From Accumulibacter sp. (GTDB taxonomy: Bacteria; Pseudomonadota; Gammaproteobacteria; Burkholderiales; Rhodocyclaceae), in assembly GCA_024235695.1 (NCBI GenBank), contig JACKLX010000007.1, positions 62,001-126,000 on the forward strand: a stretch of DNA of 64,000 nt, in the 5' to 3' direction. How positions within the stretch are numbered: the stretch's first letter is position 1; the number at the start of each line of letters is the position of its first letter. Of this stretch, positions 34,980-44,966 are shown in pieces. Under the pieces are notes generated by a model, which made no database searches, had not been told where the DNA came from, and saw only the letters and a program-made list of their open reading frames with translations. The position numbers were made by a program, and so were the translations under genes.

Positions 34980-36191
34980 TCAATGTGCGGCCCACTGGAC
35001 CGTACTCAGGTCAATGCCTTCCTGGACCATCTCCCACAGTGGCGAGAGTTCGCGCAGGCGGCCAATCTTGTCGTGCAGCAGGCGGATCGCATAATCGACC
35101 TCTTCCTCGGTGGTGAAGCGACCGAGCGTGAAGCGGATCGAGCTGTGTGCCAACTCGTCCTCGCGGCCGAGAGCGCGCAAGACATACGAGGGCTCGAGCG
35201 AAGCCGAGGTGCACGCCGACCCGGACGAAACCGCCAGATCCTTGACTGCCATCAGCAGCGATTCACCTTCGACGTAGGCGAAGCTGACGTTCAGGTTGTG
35301 CGGAACACGCTGCTCCATGTCGCCATTCACATAGACCTCTTCGATATCCGAGAGTCCCTTGAACAAGCGGTCGCGAAGCATCCTGATGCGCTCGTTCTCG
35401 GCGCCCATCTCGAGACGAGCGAGGCGGAAGGCCTCACCCATGCCGACGATCTGGTGCGTCGCCAGGGTACCCGAACGAAAACCACGCTCGTGCCCGCCGC
35501 CGTGCATCTGCGCGGTCAGGCGAATGCGCGGCTTGCGACGCACGTACAGTGCGCCGATGCCTTTCGGCCCGTAGGTCTTGTGCGCCGAGAAACTCATCAG
35601 GTCGACTTTCAGCGTCGCCAGATCGATCACCACCTTGCCGGTCGCCTGCGCCGCATCGACGTGCAAGACGATTCCCTTGGCACGGCAGATCTCGCCGATC
35701 TCGGCGATCGGCTGGATAACGCCGATTTCGTTGTTGACCAGCATCACCGACACCAGGATGGTGTCCGGACGAAGTGCCGCCTTGAAGACTTCGAGGTCCA
35801 GCAGGCCGTTGTCCTTGACGTCGAGGTAGCTCACCTCGAAGCCCAGGCGCTCGAGCTCGCGGCAGGTATCGAGTACCGCCTTGTGTTCGGTCTTGACCGT
35901 CACCAGGTGCTTGCCCTTGCCGGCGTAGAACTGGGCAGCGCCCTTGAGCGCCAGGTTGTTCGACTCGGTGGCGCCCGAGGTCCAGACGATCTCCTTGGGA
36001 TCGGCGTTGACCAGCTTGGCCACCTCCACACGCGCTTCTTCGACCGCCGCCTCGGCCTCCCAGCCGAAGGCGTGCGAACGCGAGGCCGGATTGCCGAATT
36101 TTTCGACCAGATAGGGGATCATCTTGTCGGCGACCCGCGGGTCGATCGGTGTCGTCGCCGAATAGTCGAGATAGATCGGTAGTTTCAACAT
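34980..36191 (-). CDS. iscS: Cysteine desulfurase IscS
   Basis: 403 residues (E. coli 404). PLP lysine in [12 protein letters not shown], catalytic persulfide Cys in [13 protein letters not shown], and the long C-terminal IscU-binding tail. It frees sulfur from cysteine for Fe-S clusters, tRNA thiolation and other uses. Start ATG at 36191; upstream open frame discarded since [15 protein letters not shown] is the usual beginning. Second of two cysteine desulfurase genes in this operon. Confidence 0.97.
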   Translation of the reverse strand: MLKLPIYLDYSATTPIDPRVADKMIPYLVEKFGNPASRSHAFGWEAEAAVEEARVEVAKLVNADPKEIVWTSGATESNNLALKGAAQFYAGKGKHLVTVKTEHKAVLDTCRELERLGFEVSYLDVKDNGLLDLEVFKAALRPDTILVSVMLVNNEIGVIQPIAEIGEICRAKGIVLHVDAAQATGKVVIDLATLKVDLMSFSAHKTYGPKGIGALYVRRKPRIRLTAQMHGGGHERGFRSGTLATHQIVGMGEAFRLARLEMGAENERIRMLRDRLFKGLSDIEEVYVNGDMEQRVPHNLNVSFAYVEGESLLMAVKDLAVSSGSACTSASLEPSYVLRALGREDELAHSSIRFTLGRFTTEEEVDYAIRLLHDKIGRLRELSPLWEMVQEGIDLSTVQWAAH

Positions 36192-36267
36192 TGCTCTTGC
36201 TCCAGGTAGTACATGTTTACGGGTGCTGCGCCGTGGCATCCTGCCGATTGCCGTCCGAGGTGATCGC

Positions 36268-37425
36268 TCAGACCGCCATTGCGGTCAGCTGATGCAACCT
36301 GAGCACGGTCGCCTGCAGCGTCACCAGGAAACCGTCGATCTCGGCATCGGTATTGACGAAACCGAGACTGACGCGTACCGCGCCACGTGCCAACTCCGGC
36401 GCCACGCCCATCGCCTGCAGTACGTGCGAGGGCTCGGGATTGGCGCTCGAACAGGCGGCGCCACTGGCCACCGCATAGCCGTCACGGTCGAGCTGCCCGA
36501 CCAGCGTTTCACCATCAAGTTCCGGAAAAGCAAAACAGACGGTGTTCGGCAAGCGCTCGGCCGCCTGCCCGAAGAGCGTTGCGCCGAGAGCTCGCAGGCC
36601 ACGCTCGACCCGCCGACGCAAGGCCAGCAGACGCTCACCATTGGCCAGCCGGCGGGCCGCCGCCAATTCGCAGGCGACACCGAAACCGACGATCGCCGCG
36701 ACGTTCTCGGTACCCGAACGCAGGCCGCGTTCGTGGCCTCCGCCGGCAATCAGCGGTTCGATATCGAGCCGTTTGTCGACAACCAGCGCCGCGACACCCT
36801 TGGGGCCGCCGATCTTGTGCGCCGAAAGACTCAGTGCGTGCACCCCGGCCGCATTGAGACGGCGAAAATCAACTGCCATTTTCCCTACCGCCTGCACCGC
36901 ATCGGTATGAAACCAGGCGCCTGCCGCGCTCGCCTGCGCCGCCAGTGACTCGACGTCCTGGATGACACCGGTCTCGTTATTGGCCAGCATCACCGAAACG
37001 ATGCGCGGCTGCTCGGCCATCACTGCCTGGAAATTCGCGCCATCGATCCGGCCGTTGGCATCCACCGCCAGCTTCTGCAGCGTCCAGCCGCGCTTGCGCA
37101 ATTGCTCGGCCGGCCGGATCACGCAGGGGTGCTCGATCGCGCTGACCGCCAGCAGGCCGGGCTTCAGGCAAGCCGCAACGCCCTTGATGAGGAGATTGTT
37201 GGCTTCCGAACCGCCACTGGTAAACACCACCTCGCTGGCATGCGCGCCAAGCGCCGCGGCAACCTTGCTGCGCGCTTCGTCAACCGCCCGCCGCGCCGCC
37301 CGACCGTACTCATGCCGGCTCGAGGCGTTGCCATGCTGCGACGACAGATAGGGCAGCATCGCGTCGAGCACCACCGGATCGACCGGTGTCGTCGCGTTGT
37401 GGTCGAGATAGACGGGAGTGAACAT
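36268..37425 (-). CDS. Second cysteine desulfurase, NifS/IscS-like
   Basis: 385-residue paralogue of the neighbouring IscS. PLP site [12 protein letters not shown], catalytic loop [18 protein letters not shown], start [13 protein letters not shown]. It is shorter at the C-terminus than IscS, which may change its choice of sulfur acceptor. It lies directly after iscR (33-base gap) and before iscS. The pair probably serves different acceptors or conditions; that is inference. Confidence 0.92.
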   Translation of the reverse strand: MFTPVYLDHNATTPVDPVVLDAMLPYLSSQHGNASSRHEYGRAARRAVDEARSKVAAALGAHASEVVFTSGGSEANNLLIKGVAACLKPGLLAVSAIEHPCVIRPAEQLRKRGWTLQKLAVDANGRIDGANFQAVMAEQPRIVSVMLANNETGVIQDVESLAAQASAAGAWFHTDAVQAVGKMAVDFRRLNAAGVHALSLSAHKIGGPKGVAALVVDKRLDIEPLIAGGGHERGLRSGTENVAAIVGFGVACELAAARRLANGERLLALRRRVERGLRALGATLFGQAAERLPNTVCFAFPELDGETLVGQLDRDGYAVASGAACSSANPEPSHVLQAMGVAPELARGAVRVSLGFVNTDAEIDGFLVTLQATVLRLHQLTAMAV

Positions 37426-37458
37426 CGGCCTCGGATACCTGCGGATACTGGCGGAGGC

Positions 37459-37950
37459 TCAACGGCTGAAAGCGACAACTTTGCCGCGCTGACGTACGCC
37501 GCCCCGGCGCGCGTCGTGCAGAACGGAGACGTCGACGCCGCGCTTGCTGAGCTGCTGGTCCACCAGCTCGGCGAGCGTCACCGAGCTCAAATAATCGAAC
37601 ATCTTGACGTTCAAGGTCGCCCACAGATCGTGCGTCATGCAGCGTTCATCATCCTGGCAATTCTCGCGACCACCGCACTGAGTTGCGTCGAGTGGCTCGT
37701 CGACGGCGCGGATGATGTCGGCGACGGTCATCTCGCTGGTCGGACGGGCCAGGCAGTAGCCGCCGCCCGGACCGCGCACGCTGTCGACCAGCCGGTAGCG
37801 GCGCAGCTTGCCGAACAGCTGTTCCAGATACGAGAGCGAAATCTTCTGGCGGTCGCTGATTCCCGCCAGAGAGACCGGGCCGTCGGCACACCGCAAGGCC
37901 AGGTCGATCATCGCCGTCACCGCGAAACGCCCTTTGGTCGTCAGTCGCAT
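37459..37950 (-). CDS. iscR: Rrf2-family Fe-S regulator IscR
   Basis: 163 residues: winged helix (MRLTTKGRFAVTAMIDLAL, GPGGGYCLARP) and the [2Fe-2S] ligands C-x5-C-x5-C plus His in CGGRENCQDDERCMTHDLW. Holo-IscR represses the isc operon and apo-IscR acts at other sites. GGAGG lies before the ATG. First gene of the operon, under the promoter and IscR site listed here. Confidence 0.96.
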   Translation of the reverse strand: MRLTTKGRFAVTAMIDLALRCADGPVSLAGISDRQKISLSYLEQLFGKLRRYRLVDSVRGPGGGYCLARPTSEMTVADIIRAVDEPLDATQCGGRENCQDDERCMTHDLWATLNVKMFDYLSSVTLAELVDQQLSKRGVDVSVLHDARRGGVRQRGKVVAFSR

Positions 37951-37993
37951 GCTACCTCCACCATCAATAGTTGATCAGATTACTACGCCATTG

Positions 37994-38022
37994 ACTATAT
38001 CGACGACTCGCTGATTAGTCAA
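37994..38022 (-). promoter_or_regulatory. Sigma-70 promoter of the isc operon
   Basis: Minus strand: -35 TTGACT at 38017-38022, 17-base spacer, -10 TATAGT at 37994-37999. It predicts a start near 37987, some 37 bases before the iscR ATG. The -35 hexamer overlaps the cysE stop codon and the IscR site. Confidence 0.75.
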
Positions 38023-38039
38023 CTATTTTACTCAAGTAT
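38015..38039 (-). promoter_or_regulatory. IscR type 1 binding site
   Basis: The minus strand reads ATA-CTT-GAGT-AAAAT-AGTT-GAC-TAA, 22 of 25 positions of the type 1 consensus ATA-SYY-GACT-RWWWY-AGTC-RRS-TAT as I recall it. It covers the -35 element, as expected for holo-IscR repression. A further half-site ATAGTTGATC lies at 37967-37976. Confidence 0.7.
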
Positions 38040-38767
38040 TGCGGATCGAAGCGGTCAGCCGTCAGCAGATCGCCATTGACATGCACGCCGGCGTCAGCCA
38101 GCTTCTTGAGCAACAATTCGAAGCGTCGGTCGGCATCGACCGCATGATCGAGCAAGCCATGGATCGCCTTGGCCAGCGGATCATCCTGATCGCCCGCCAG
38201 CGCATAGGCCGAAAAACCGAGCTGCCCGGCCATCTGTTCGCGTTTTTGCGCCTGCTCGCTGTCGATGATCCGTGCCGGGTTGCCAACCGCTGTCGCTCCC
38301 GCCGGAACGTCCTTGACGACCACCGCATTCGAGCCGACCTTGGCCGACGCGCCGACGGTGATCGGACCGAGCACCTTGGCACCGGCACCGATCACCACGC
38401 CGCGCTCCAGCGTCGGGTGGCGTTTGCCCTTGTTCCAGGAGGTGCCGCCCAGGGTGACGCCATGGTAGAGCGTGACGTCGTCACCGATCACCGCCGTTTC
38501 GCCGATCACCACGCCCATGCCGTGATCGATGAACATCCGCCGCCCGACCGTCGCCCCCGGGTGAATTTCGATGCCGGTGAAAAAACGGCCGAGATGCGAC
38601 ACCAGGCGTCCCAGCCAGGGGCAGCGATGGGTCCACAACCAGTGGCCGAGCCGATGCAGGACGATCGCGTGTACCCCGGGGTAGCAGGTCAGCACCTCCC
38701 AGGAAGTGCGGGCGGCGGGGTCACGGTCGAACACCGATTGAATGTCTTCGCGCAGTCGGCTGAACAT
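38015..38767 (-). CDS. cysE: Serine O-acetyltransferase
   Basis: 250 residues: N-terminal helical part, then a left-handed beta helix of hexapeptide repeats ([40 protein letters not shown]). It makes O-acetylserine from serine and acetyl-CoA, the first step of cysteine synthesis, so it supplies the substrate of the desulfurases encoded next door. About 75 residues follow the usual feedback tail. It lies 64 bases upstream of iscR and its last codons carry the isc promoter. Confidence 0.95.
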   Translation of the reverse strand: MFSRLREDIQSVFDRDPAARTSWEVLTCYPGVHAIVLHRLGHWLWTHRCPWLGRLVSHLGRFFTGIEIHPGATVGRRMFIDHGMGVVIGETAVIGDDVTLYHGVTLGGTSWNKGKRHPTLERGVVIGAGAKVLGPITVGASAKVGSNAVVVKDVPAGATAVGNPARIIDSEQAQKREQMAGQLGFSAYALAGDQDDPLAKAIHGLLDHAVDADRRFELLLKKLADAGVHVNGDLLTADRFDPQYLSKIVD

Positions 38768-38811
38768 GGCAAAAAATCCTTGAGCGTTTGTCTTGATTCT
38801 ACAATATCCTA

Positions 38812-39621
38812 CTATTTCAGTCCACTATTTTCGGGATCATCGCTCGCCTCGCCCAGCCGGCAGGACTGCCGTTCAACCGCGTCGAGCAGACCGCGCAGGA
38901 TGTTGATCTCGTCGACCTCCAGGTCGGCCCGTGCGAACAGCCGACGCAGCTTCGGCAACAGTCGCCGCGGCCGCCGCGGGTCGAGAAAGCCACTGCTGAC
39001 CATGACCCGTTCGAGATGCTGATAGAAACGTTCGACATCCTGATGGGGCGCCAGCGGCGAGGCAAAGGGGACCGTCCTGGTGACCACCGGCGGACGACCG
39101 GCAAAGGTCGCCAGGCGCAGTTCGTAACACACCAACTGCACCGCCGAAGCGAGGTTCAAAGAACTGTATTGCGGGTTGGCGGGGATGAAGACGGTGCGCT
39201 GGCAGCGCTGCACCTCGGCGTTCGACAGTCCAGCCGTCTCGTTGCCGAACAGCAGGGCCACCTCACCCTGGTCGGCGCTGGCGAGAATCTCCGCGGCGGC
39301 GGCGCGCGCCGGCATTGCCGCCGGTCCGAGGTTACGTTGCCGCGCCGACAGCGCGTAGGCCTGGACGGTTCCGGCCAGCGCCTGATCCAGAGTGGCGCAC
39401 ACCGCCGCCCGCGCCAGGATGTCGTCGGCATCGGCAGCACGGGCTACCGCCTGCGGGTCCGGAAAACACTTCGGATTGACCAGCGACAGACGCGACAGAC
39501 CCATGGTCTTCATCGCTCGTGCCGCCGCGCCGATATTGCCAGGGTGGCTGGGATGTGACAGAACAACGCGGATGCGGTCGAGCGGCGAGCCGGAAGAATG
39601 AGACCCTGCAGCCCTGTTCAT
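38812..39621 (-). CDS. trmJ: tRNA (cytidine/uridine-2'-O)-methyltransferase TrmJ
   Basis: 269-residue SPOUT methyltransferase. Motifs: [20 protein letters not shown] (motif 1), [18 protein letters not shown] (motif 2) and [19 protein letters not shown] (motif 3), where the SAM-binding knot forms. It 2'-O-methylates position 32 of several tRNAs. Start at ATG 39621; a GTG at 39642 with a nearby GGAGG is the alternative. Placement before iscR and cysE is common in betaproteobacteria. Confidence 0.93.
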   Translation of the reverse strand: MNRAAGSHSSGSPLDRIRVVLSHPSHPGNIGAAARAMKTMGLSRLSLVNPKCFPDPQAVARAADADDILARAAVCATLDQALAGTVQAYALSARQRNLGPAAMPARAAAAEILASADQGEVALLFGNETAGLSNAEVQRCQRTVFIPANPQYSSLNLASAVQLVCYELRLATFAGRPPVVTRTVPFASPLAPHQDVERFYQHLERVMVSSGFLDPRRPRRLLPKLRRLFARADLEVDEINILRGLLDAVERQSCRLGEASDDPENSGLK

Positions 39622-39685
39622 ATTAGAATCGGGGTCCTCCACAAAAACCGGGCGGCATCAGCCGCCCGTCGCTTTCTTCAAGGCC

Positions 39686-40495
39686 ATGCATCCAGCTCTC
39701 AACATCATCGTCAAGGCGGCGCGCCGCGCCAGCCAGATCATCAATCGTGCCTCGCTGGATCTCGAGCACCTGCAGGTCACCACCAAGCGGCAGAGCGATT
39801 TCGTCACCGAGGTCGACAAGGCCGCCGAGGCGGCAATCATCGACGTGCTGCGCGAGGCCTACCCCGAATACGGCATTCTAGCAGAAGAGTCCGGGCAGAC
39901 CGCCGGCCATGCCGGCGGTAGCGAGTATCAGTGGATCATCGATCCGCTCGACGGCACCACCAATTTCATCCACGGTTTTCCACAGTACGCGATCTCGATC
40001 GCGCTGGCGTACCGTGGCCAGGTCACCCAGTCGGTGGTCTACGACCCGGTACGCAACGAGATGTTCACCGCCAGCAAAGGCGGCGGCGCCTTCCTCAACG
40101 AGCGGCGCATCCGCGTCAGCAAGTGCCTGCGCCTCGAGAACGCCCTGATCGGCACCGGCTTCCCCTACCGCGTCTATGACCACATCGACGCCTACCTCGG
40201 CATCTTCAAGGAACTGGCGCAGAAGACCGCCGGCATGCGCCGCCCCGGCGCCGCGGCGCTCGACCTGGCCTACGTCGCCTGCGGTCGCTTCGATGGCTTC
40301 TGGGAGTTCGGCCTGTCGCCGTGGGACATGGCCGGCGGCGCGCTGCTGATTTCGGAAGCCGGTGGCCTGGTCAGCGACCTCGCCGGCAACGAGACCTACC
40401 TGCAATCCGGCAATCTGGTCGCCGGCACGCCGAAGGTCTTCGCGCAATTGCTGCAGGTGATCGACAGCCACCGGACGCCGGCGCTGGCCGCCTGA
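39686..40495 (+). CDS. suhB: Inositol-1-monophosphatase / SuhB
   Basis: 269 residues with the Mg-dependent phosphatase signatures [27 protein letters not shown] and the C-terminal [15 protein letters not shown]. It hydrolyses inositol phosphate and in enterobacteria also joins the rRNA antitermination complex. Divergent from trmJ, as in E. coli. Confidence 0.95.
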   Translation: MHPALNIIVKAARRASQIINRASLDLEHLQVTTKRQSDFVTEVDKAAEAAIIDVLREAYPEYGILAEESGQTAGHAGGSEYQWIIDPLDGTTNFIHGFPQYAISIALAYRGQVTQSVVYDPVRNEMFTASKGGGAFLNERRIRVSKCLRLENALIGTGFPYRVYDHIDAYLGIFKELAQKTAGMRRPGAAALDLAYVACGRFDGFWEFGLSPWDMAGGALLISEAGGLVSDLAGNETYLQSGNLVAGTPKVFAQLLQVIDSHRTPALAA

Positions 40496-40745
40496 ACTTG
40501 CCGGCGGCCGTGCTCCGGTCGGGCGCATCGCTCCCGGCTTCCGCAAGCTCGCCGCGAAGGGACGCGCCGCAAGTCACCACCGAATGCACCTCGGCGACCG
40601 CAGGGGGCCGCTTGCTTGCTCGGCGTGCAGCAGCGCCTGGAGCACGGATCCATCATCATCGCTGCAGTTCTCGCGAGGGCAACAGCGCGGTCATGATTCC
40701 CCCTGATCGTGCGATCGGAGAAATCGTGAGCGAGTTGGCGAACGC

Positions 40746-41864
40746 TCAGTCGGAGATCACCGACAAGGCATCGTGGTAGTCGTACCTGAGGTCATCGGCA
40801 ACCTCACGGCAGGTGACCTTGCCGAAGGCGACGTTGAGCCCGTTGCGCAGATGTTCGTTGTCCTGCAGCGCCCGCCGCCAGCCCTTGTCGGCGATCTGCA
40901 GCGCGAACGGCAGGGTCGCGTTGTTGAGCGCGTAGGTCGAGGTGCGCGGCACGCCACCCGGCATGTTGGCAACGCAGTAGTGCACGACGTTGCCAACCAT
41001 GTAGGTCGGGTCGGCGTGGGTGGTCGCCCTGGCCGTCTCGCAACAGCCGCCCTGGTCGATGGCGACGTCGACGATCACCGAACCGGGTTTCATGTCGTCG
41101 ACCAGCTGGCGGGTGATCAGCTTCGGCGCCGCGGCACCGGGAATCAACACGCCGCCGATCACCAGATCAGCGCGCAGCACGTGCTGCTCGACATTGTCGC
41201 GGTTCGAAAAAACGGTGATCACCCGCGCGCCGAGCAGCCGATCCATGCGCCGCAGGACGTCGATATTGCGGTCGATGACCACGACCTGCGCGCCGGTGCC
41301 GACGGCGATCTGCGCCGCGTTCGAGCCGACGACGCCGCCGCCAAGGATGACGATCTTCGCCGACGGGACGCCGGCAACGCCACCGAGCAGGATGCCCATG
41401 CCGCCGTGCGCTTTTTCGAGGCAGTAGGCGCCGGCCTGGATCGACAAGCGGCCGGCGACTTCCGACATGGGTGCCAGCAGTGGCAAGCCGCCACCCGGCT
41501 GGGTGACCGTTTCATAGGCGATACACACCGCGCCACTGGCAACCAGATCGGCGCATTGGGCAGGATCGGGGGCGAGGTGCAGGTAGGTGTAGAGAATCTG
41601 TCCCGCACGCAGCATCGCCCGTTCGCCAGCCTGCGGTTCCTTGACCTTGATGATCATTTCGGCATCGGCAAAGATCTCGGCGGCAGATGCGGCAATGGTC
41701 GCACCGGCCCTTTCGTAGACCTCGTCGGCGGCACCGATACCGCTGCCGGCGCCGGTTTCAACGGTCACCGGGTGACCGTGCGCGACCATTTCCCGCACCG
41801 ACGACGGAGTCAGACCGACGCGGTACTCGTGGTTCTTGATTTCCTTGGGTACGCCAATGTGCAT
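40746..41864 (-). CDS. ald: Alanine dehydrogenase
   Basis: 372 residues. Substrate-binding RVGLTPSSV, catalytic Lys in IIKVKEPQ and His in [10 protein letters not shown], Rossmann motif [19 protein letters not shown]-terminal [19 protein letters not shown]. It interconverts L-alanine and pyruvate plus ammonia with NAD. Stands alone; its leader contains a decamer repeat. Confidence 0.96.
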   Translation of the reverse strand: MHIGVPKEIKNHEYRVGLTPSSVREMVAHGHPVTVETGAGSGIGAADEVYERAGATIAASAAEIFADAEMIIKVKEPQAGERAMLRAGQILYTYLHLAPDPAQCADLVASGAVCIAYETVTQPGGGLPLLAPMSEVAGRLSIQAGAYCLEKAHGGMGILLGGVAGVPSAKIVILGGGVVGSNAAQIAVGTGAQVVVIDRNIDVLRRMDRLLGARVITVFSNRDNVEQHVLRADLVIGGVLIPGAAAPKLITRQLVDDMKPGSVIVDVAIDQGGCCETARATTHADPTYMVGNVVHYCVANMPGGVPRTSTYALNNATLPFALQIADKGWRRALQDNEHLRNGLNVAFGKVTCREVADDLRYDYHDALSVISD

Positions 41865-42275
41865 CGCTGTCTCCTCAGTGTGTTTTCGGGGTCGCCAATC
41901 TTATGCCAAATCGAGAGCCTCGGCGGCTTTTTCGACCGTCTTGCGAAATCGTGCGAAATCGTGCGAAATCGTGCCTGGCGTCGTTCAGAGCGTCAGCTCG
42001 GTGTCGCAAACGGCGCCGCAAGCGGACCACGATGATGCCAACGGCACGGCTATCGCCGGGCATCAGTTGCGTATAAACTGCCAGTCCAGCGCCCAGCTGT
42101 CGGCAATCACCGGGTTCGCGGTACTTGCTGCCGGCCGCCCCAGGACAACCAACGGCTTGCCGGCATCGGCGATGGTCTCACCGACCCGTGGCGAGAGCAC
42201 GGCGCCGAACATCCCGCGGGAACTACCACCATGCCCACATCGCTTTCTTCTGGATCCTGCTGACGAGATGAGCAG
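41865..42275. other. Intergenic region between divergent ald and sigma factor genes
   Basis: About 410 bases with the decamer repeat at 41942-41974. Otherwise no coding or clear promoter signal was recognised. Confidence 0.45.
41942..41974. repeat. Decamer tandem repeat TGCGAAATCG, 3.3 copies
   Basis: Three exact copies of TGCGAAATCG plus TGC lie in a row about 80 bases before the ald start. The unit spans one helical turn, so it could place a DNA-binding protein repeatedly on one face, or it may be simple slippage. Confidence 0.8.
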
Positions 42276-42923
42276 ATGATTGGCAAGGATCATCACCGCG
42301 CCGATGGCGTGCCGTCGGCAGCCGCGCGACCCGCGCTGCCGGCCGCAGCGGCAGCGATCGCCGGCGATCTGGACGGCTTTCGGCGCGAGATGCTGCGCTT
42401 TGCCGTCCTGCAATTGCGTGACCAGGCAAGTGCCGAGGATGCCGTGCAGGAAACGCTGCTCGCCGCCCTGCAGGGCGCCGATCGTTTTGCCGAGCGCGCC
42501 AAGCTCAAGACCTGGGTGTTCTCGATCCTGAGAAACAAGATCGTCGACATCATCCGGCGGCGGGTTCGCGAGCCGCTCTACGAGTCCCCCGAAAACGAGA
42601 TCGACGACACCGACTTCGATCCGCTATTCAAGAGCAACGGCCACTGGCAAGGCGGCGCGCGGCCATCGGACTGGGGAAACCCGGAACAGAGTTTCGAAAA
42701 CGAGAACTTCTGGCAGGTCTTCGACGCCTGCCTGAATCGTCTGCCGCCAGCCACCGCCCGAGTATTCATGATGCGTGAAATGCTCGGCCTGGAGACCAGC
42801 GAAATCTGCCAGCAACTGTCGATCAGCAGCAACAACTGCTGGGTGGTGCTGCACCGCGCGCGCATGGCGCTCCGTCTGTGTCTCGACCAGCAGTGGTTTG
42901 CCGGTGACGGTCCGTCGCGATGA
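42276..42923 (+). CDS. ECF-type RNA polymerase sigma factor (TIGR02943-like)
   Basis: 215 residues with sigma region 2 (FAVLQLRDQASAEDAVQETL, then TWVFSILRNKIVDIIRRR) and region 4 (RVFMMREMLGLETSEICQQL, SSNNCWVVLHRARMALRLCL). The spacer with PSDWGNPEQSFENENFWQVF is typical of the TIGR02943 group. This group usually has a zinc-finger anti-sigma gene directly downstream; here the next gene is on the other strand, so the usual partner is missing. The target genes are unknown. Confidence 0.88.
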   Translation: MIGKDHHRADGVPSAAARPALPAAAAAIAGDLDGFRREMLRFAVLQLRDQASAEDAVQETLLAALQGADRFAERAKLKTWVFSILRNKIVDIIRRRVREPLYESPENEIDDTDFDPLFKSNGHWQGGARPSDWGNPEQSFENENFWQVFDACLNRLPPATARVFMMREMLGLETSEICQQLSISSNNCWVVLHRARMALRLCLDQQWFAGDGPSR

Positions 42924-44855
42924 TCAGCTGCCGACGATGCCACCATCCCGACGTCTGATGACCAGCGTCGCCGAACGCGGACGGCCGCCGGTCGCCTCGG
43001 GAAACTGATTGGCCGGCCATCCCGAGCCGGCCAGTGGTGCGGCCGGGTTGGAGCGGCCGCCAGCGACCTCGCCGGGATGCTGGATGTTGACGAACAGGCT
43101 TCGCGCGTCGGGTACTTGACTGATGCCGGTGATCTCGCAGCCCTTCGGCCCGGTGAGAAAGCGGCGGATTTTGCCGCTGACGACGTCGCCGACGAGCATC
43201 TGGTTGTTACCCAGTCGCTGGTAGTCCTGGCCGTTCAGAGCGTTGCCCGAAACGTCGGTCAGGATCCACAGCCGCCCCTGCCGGTCGAACCACAGGCCAT
43301 CCGGGCTGCCAAAAGCGTCGCCCCTGATATTGCCGCGTTTGCCGGGATCGGCGTGCTGCGGGTCGCCACAAAGAACGAACACGTCCCAGGCGAAGCTACC
43401 GGCTGCCGCATCGGCGCCGTCCTCGCGCCAGCGGATGATGTGGCCGAAGACGTTTTCCGGCCGGGGATTGGCGGCTGCGGCGCTCCGCCGCTGACGGTTG
43501 TTGGTCAGCGTGCAATAGACTTCGCCGCTGTGCGGGTGGACGGCGATCCACTCCGGGCGATCCATCTTGGTCGCTCCGACGAGGTCCGCAGCCTGCCGCG
43601 TCCGGATCAGGATCTCGGCCTGGTCGGCAAAGCCGCTGTTTACGCCGAGACCGTTGTCGCCGTGGCGCAACGCCAGCCAGCGCCCCCTGCCGTCGGCGTC
43701 GAAGCGGCCGACATGGAGCGTGCCGACGTCGAGCAGCCCGGCGTTGTGGGCCGGCCTGGCGGCGTCGAAGCGGTCACGCGAAACGAACTTGTAGAGGTAC
43801 TCGAACGCCTCATCGTCAGTCAGATAGACGACGACCCGACCATCGCCAGCCAGCGTCACGGTCGCGCATTCGTGTTTGAAACGACCCAGCGCCGTGCGCT
43901 TGACCGGCGCCTGCGCCGGCCGCCAGGGATCGATCTCGACCACCCAGCCAAAGCGATTGACCTCGTTCGGCTCGCTCGCCACGTCGAAACGGCTGTCATG
44001 CTCATGCCAGCGAAAGCCGGCGCCGCCAGGGTGAATGCCGTAACGCCGCTGATCCGCCGTCGGCTGCGCAAGCCCATTGAAATAGCCGTTGAAGTTTTCC
44101 TCGCAGCTGAGGTAGGTTCCCCAGGGTGTAACGCCCATCGCGCAGTTGGCCACGGTCCCGAAAACGACCTCACCGCGTCGGTCTTCACGGGTACGCATGG
44201 CTGCCGCGCCGGCGGCCGGGCCGACAATGCGCAGCGGCGTGCGGGCGGTAATCCGGCGCGCGTAGGAAGAAGGCCGAACGAGCCGCCAGCGCGAGTCCAT
44301 GCCATTACCGCCAAGCTCGACCTCGATCACCGAGACGCCATGCGCGTTTTGTGATTTCAGCGTCTTGGCGTGGCTCCAAGCGGCCATGCCGTCCGGGTGC
44401 AATAACCCGTCGTCGGTGTATTCATGGTTGATGCACAGCAGACCGTGCGTAGACGACGGTCGACCGTTCTCCACGAACGGAAAGAAATGCATGCCATCGT
44501 GATGCATGCCCGCCTGCTCGGCCTGCTCCGCGGCGCTGTTGCCGGCGTCAGCCAGGAACGCCGGTCCGGCCGACGCCGGATCGCCCCAGGCGTAGAGCAG
44601 CTGCACCGTGCAGCCGTCAGGGACGCGCACCGCGTCGTCATTCGCAACGCTGATCGGCGTGAAGCCGATGGCCGGCTGGCCACTGCTGGCAGCCAGTGCC
44701 GGCAGCCCGAGGAAGGACAGCGCGGCGCTGCCCAAGCCGACCTGCAGCAGCTGGCGGCGCATCGCGACCGGTGCCGGCGGCGCCGCGAACAGCTGCGCGA
44801 AATGTCGGTTGGCGCTGCTGTTGCTGACGCGATCGTCGTCCATTGGCTGCTTCAT
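42924..44855 (-). CDS. PhoX-family phosphatase (DUF839)
   Basis: 643 residues. A twin-arginine-like signal is seen in MRRQLLQVGLGSAALSFLGL near residues 32-51, so export by Tat is likely. The beta-propeller of PhoX phosphatases follows: LLCINHEYTDDG, PWGTYLSCEENFNGYF, RFKHECATV, KMDRPEWIAVHPHSGEVYCT, SPDGLWFDRQGRLWILTD. PhoX enzymes are Ca/Fe-dependent phosphomonoesterases that release phosphate outside the cytoplasm. The stop abuts the stop of the convergent sigma gene with no base between. No Pho box was seen upstream. Confidence 0.9.
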   Translation of the reverse strand: MKQPMDDDRVSNSSANRHFAQLFAAPPAPVAMRRQLLQVGLGSAALSFLGLPALAASSGQPAIGFTPISVANDDAVRVPDGCTVQLLYAWGDPASAGPAFLADAGNSAAEQAEQAGMHHDGMHFFPFVENGRPSSTHGLLCINHEYTDDGLLHPDGMAAWSHAKTLKSQNAHGVSVIEVELGGNGMDSRWRLVRPSSYARRITARTPLRIVGPAAGAAAMRTREDRRGEVVFGTVANCAMGVTPWGTYLSCEENFNGYFNGLAQPTADQRRYGIHPGGAGFRWHEHDSRFDVASEPNEVNRFGWVVEIDPWRPAQAPVKRTALGRFKHECATVTLAGDGRVVVYLTDDEAFEYLYKFVSRDRFDAARPAHNAGLLDVGTLHVGRFDADGRGRWLALRHGDNGLGVNSGFADQAEILIRTRQAADLVGATKMDRPEWIAVHPHSGEVYCTLTNNRQRRSAAAANPRPENVFGHIIRWREDGADAAAGSFAWDVFVLCGDPQHADPGKRGNIRGDAFGSPDGLWFDRQGRLWILTDVSGNALNGQDYQRLGNNQMLVGDVVSGKIRRFLTGPKGCEITGISQVPDARSLFVNIQHPGEVAGGRSNPAAPLAGSGWPANQFPEATGGRPRSATLVIRRRDGGIVGS

Positions 44856-44919
44856 CCTGCGGGTGAACCGAAGCAGCGATTATCCCCCAGAGCGCACTTC
44901 GCCGCTCGCCGGTCCGGGA

Positions 44920-44955
44920 AAACGAAAGCGCGGCCGGCCCTGCACTCTGCCGGCC
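44920..44955 (-). terminator. Terminator after the BrnA-like gene
   Basis: On the minus strand GGCCGGC-(10 bases)-GCCGGCC is a perfect 7-pair stem starting 12 bases after the stop at 44967; a T-rich stretch (CTTTCGTTTTC) follows. Confidence 0.55.
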
Positions 44956-44966
44956 AAGCCGTCGCG

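Noticed and set aside
41942-41974. Considered as a CRISPR-like or phase-variation repeat
   Set aside because: There are no spacers, only 3.3 direct decamer copies, and it lies outside any coding frame.
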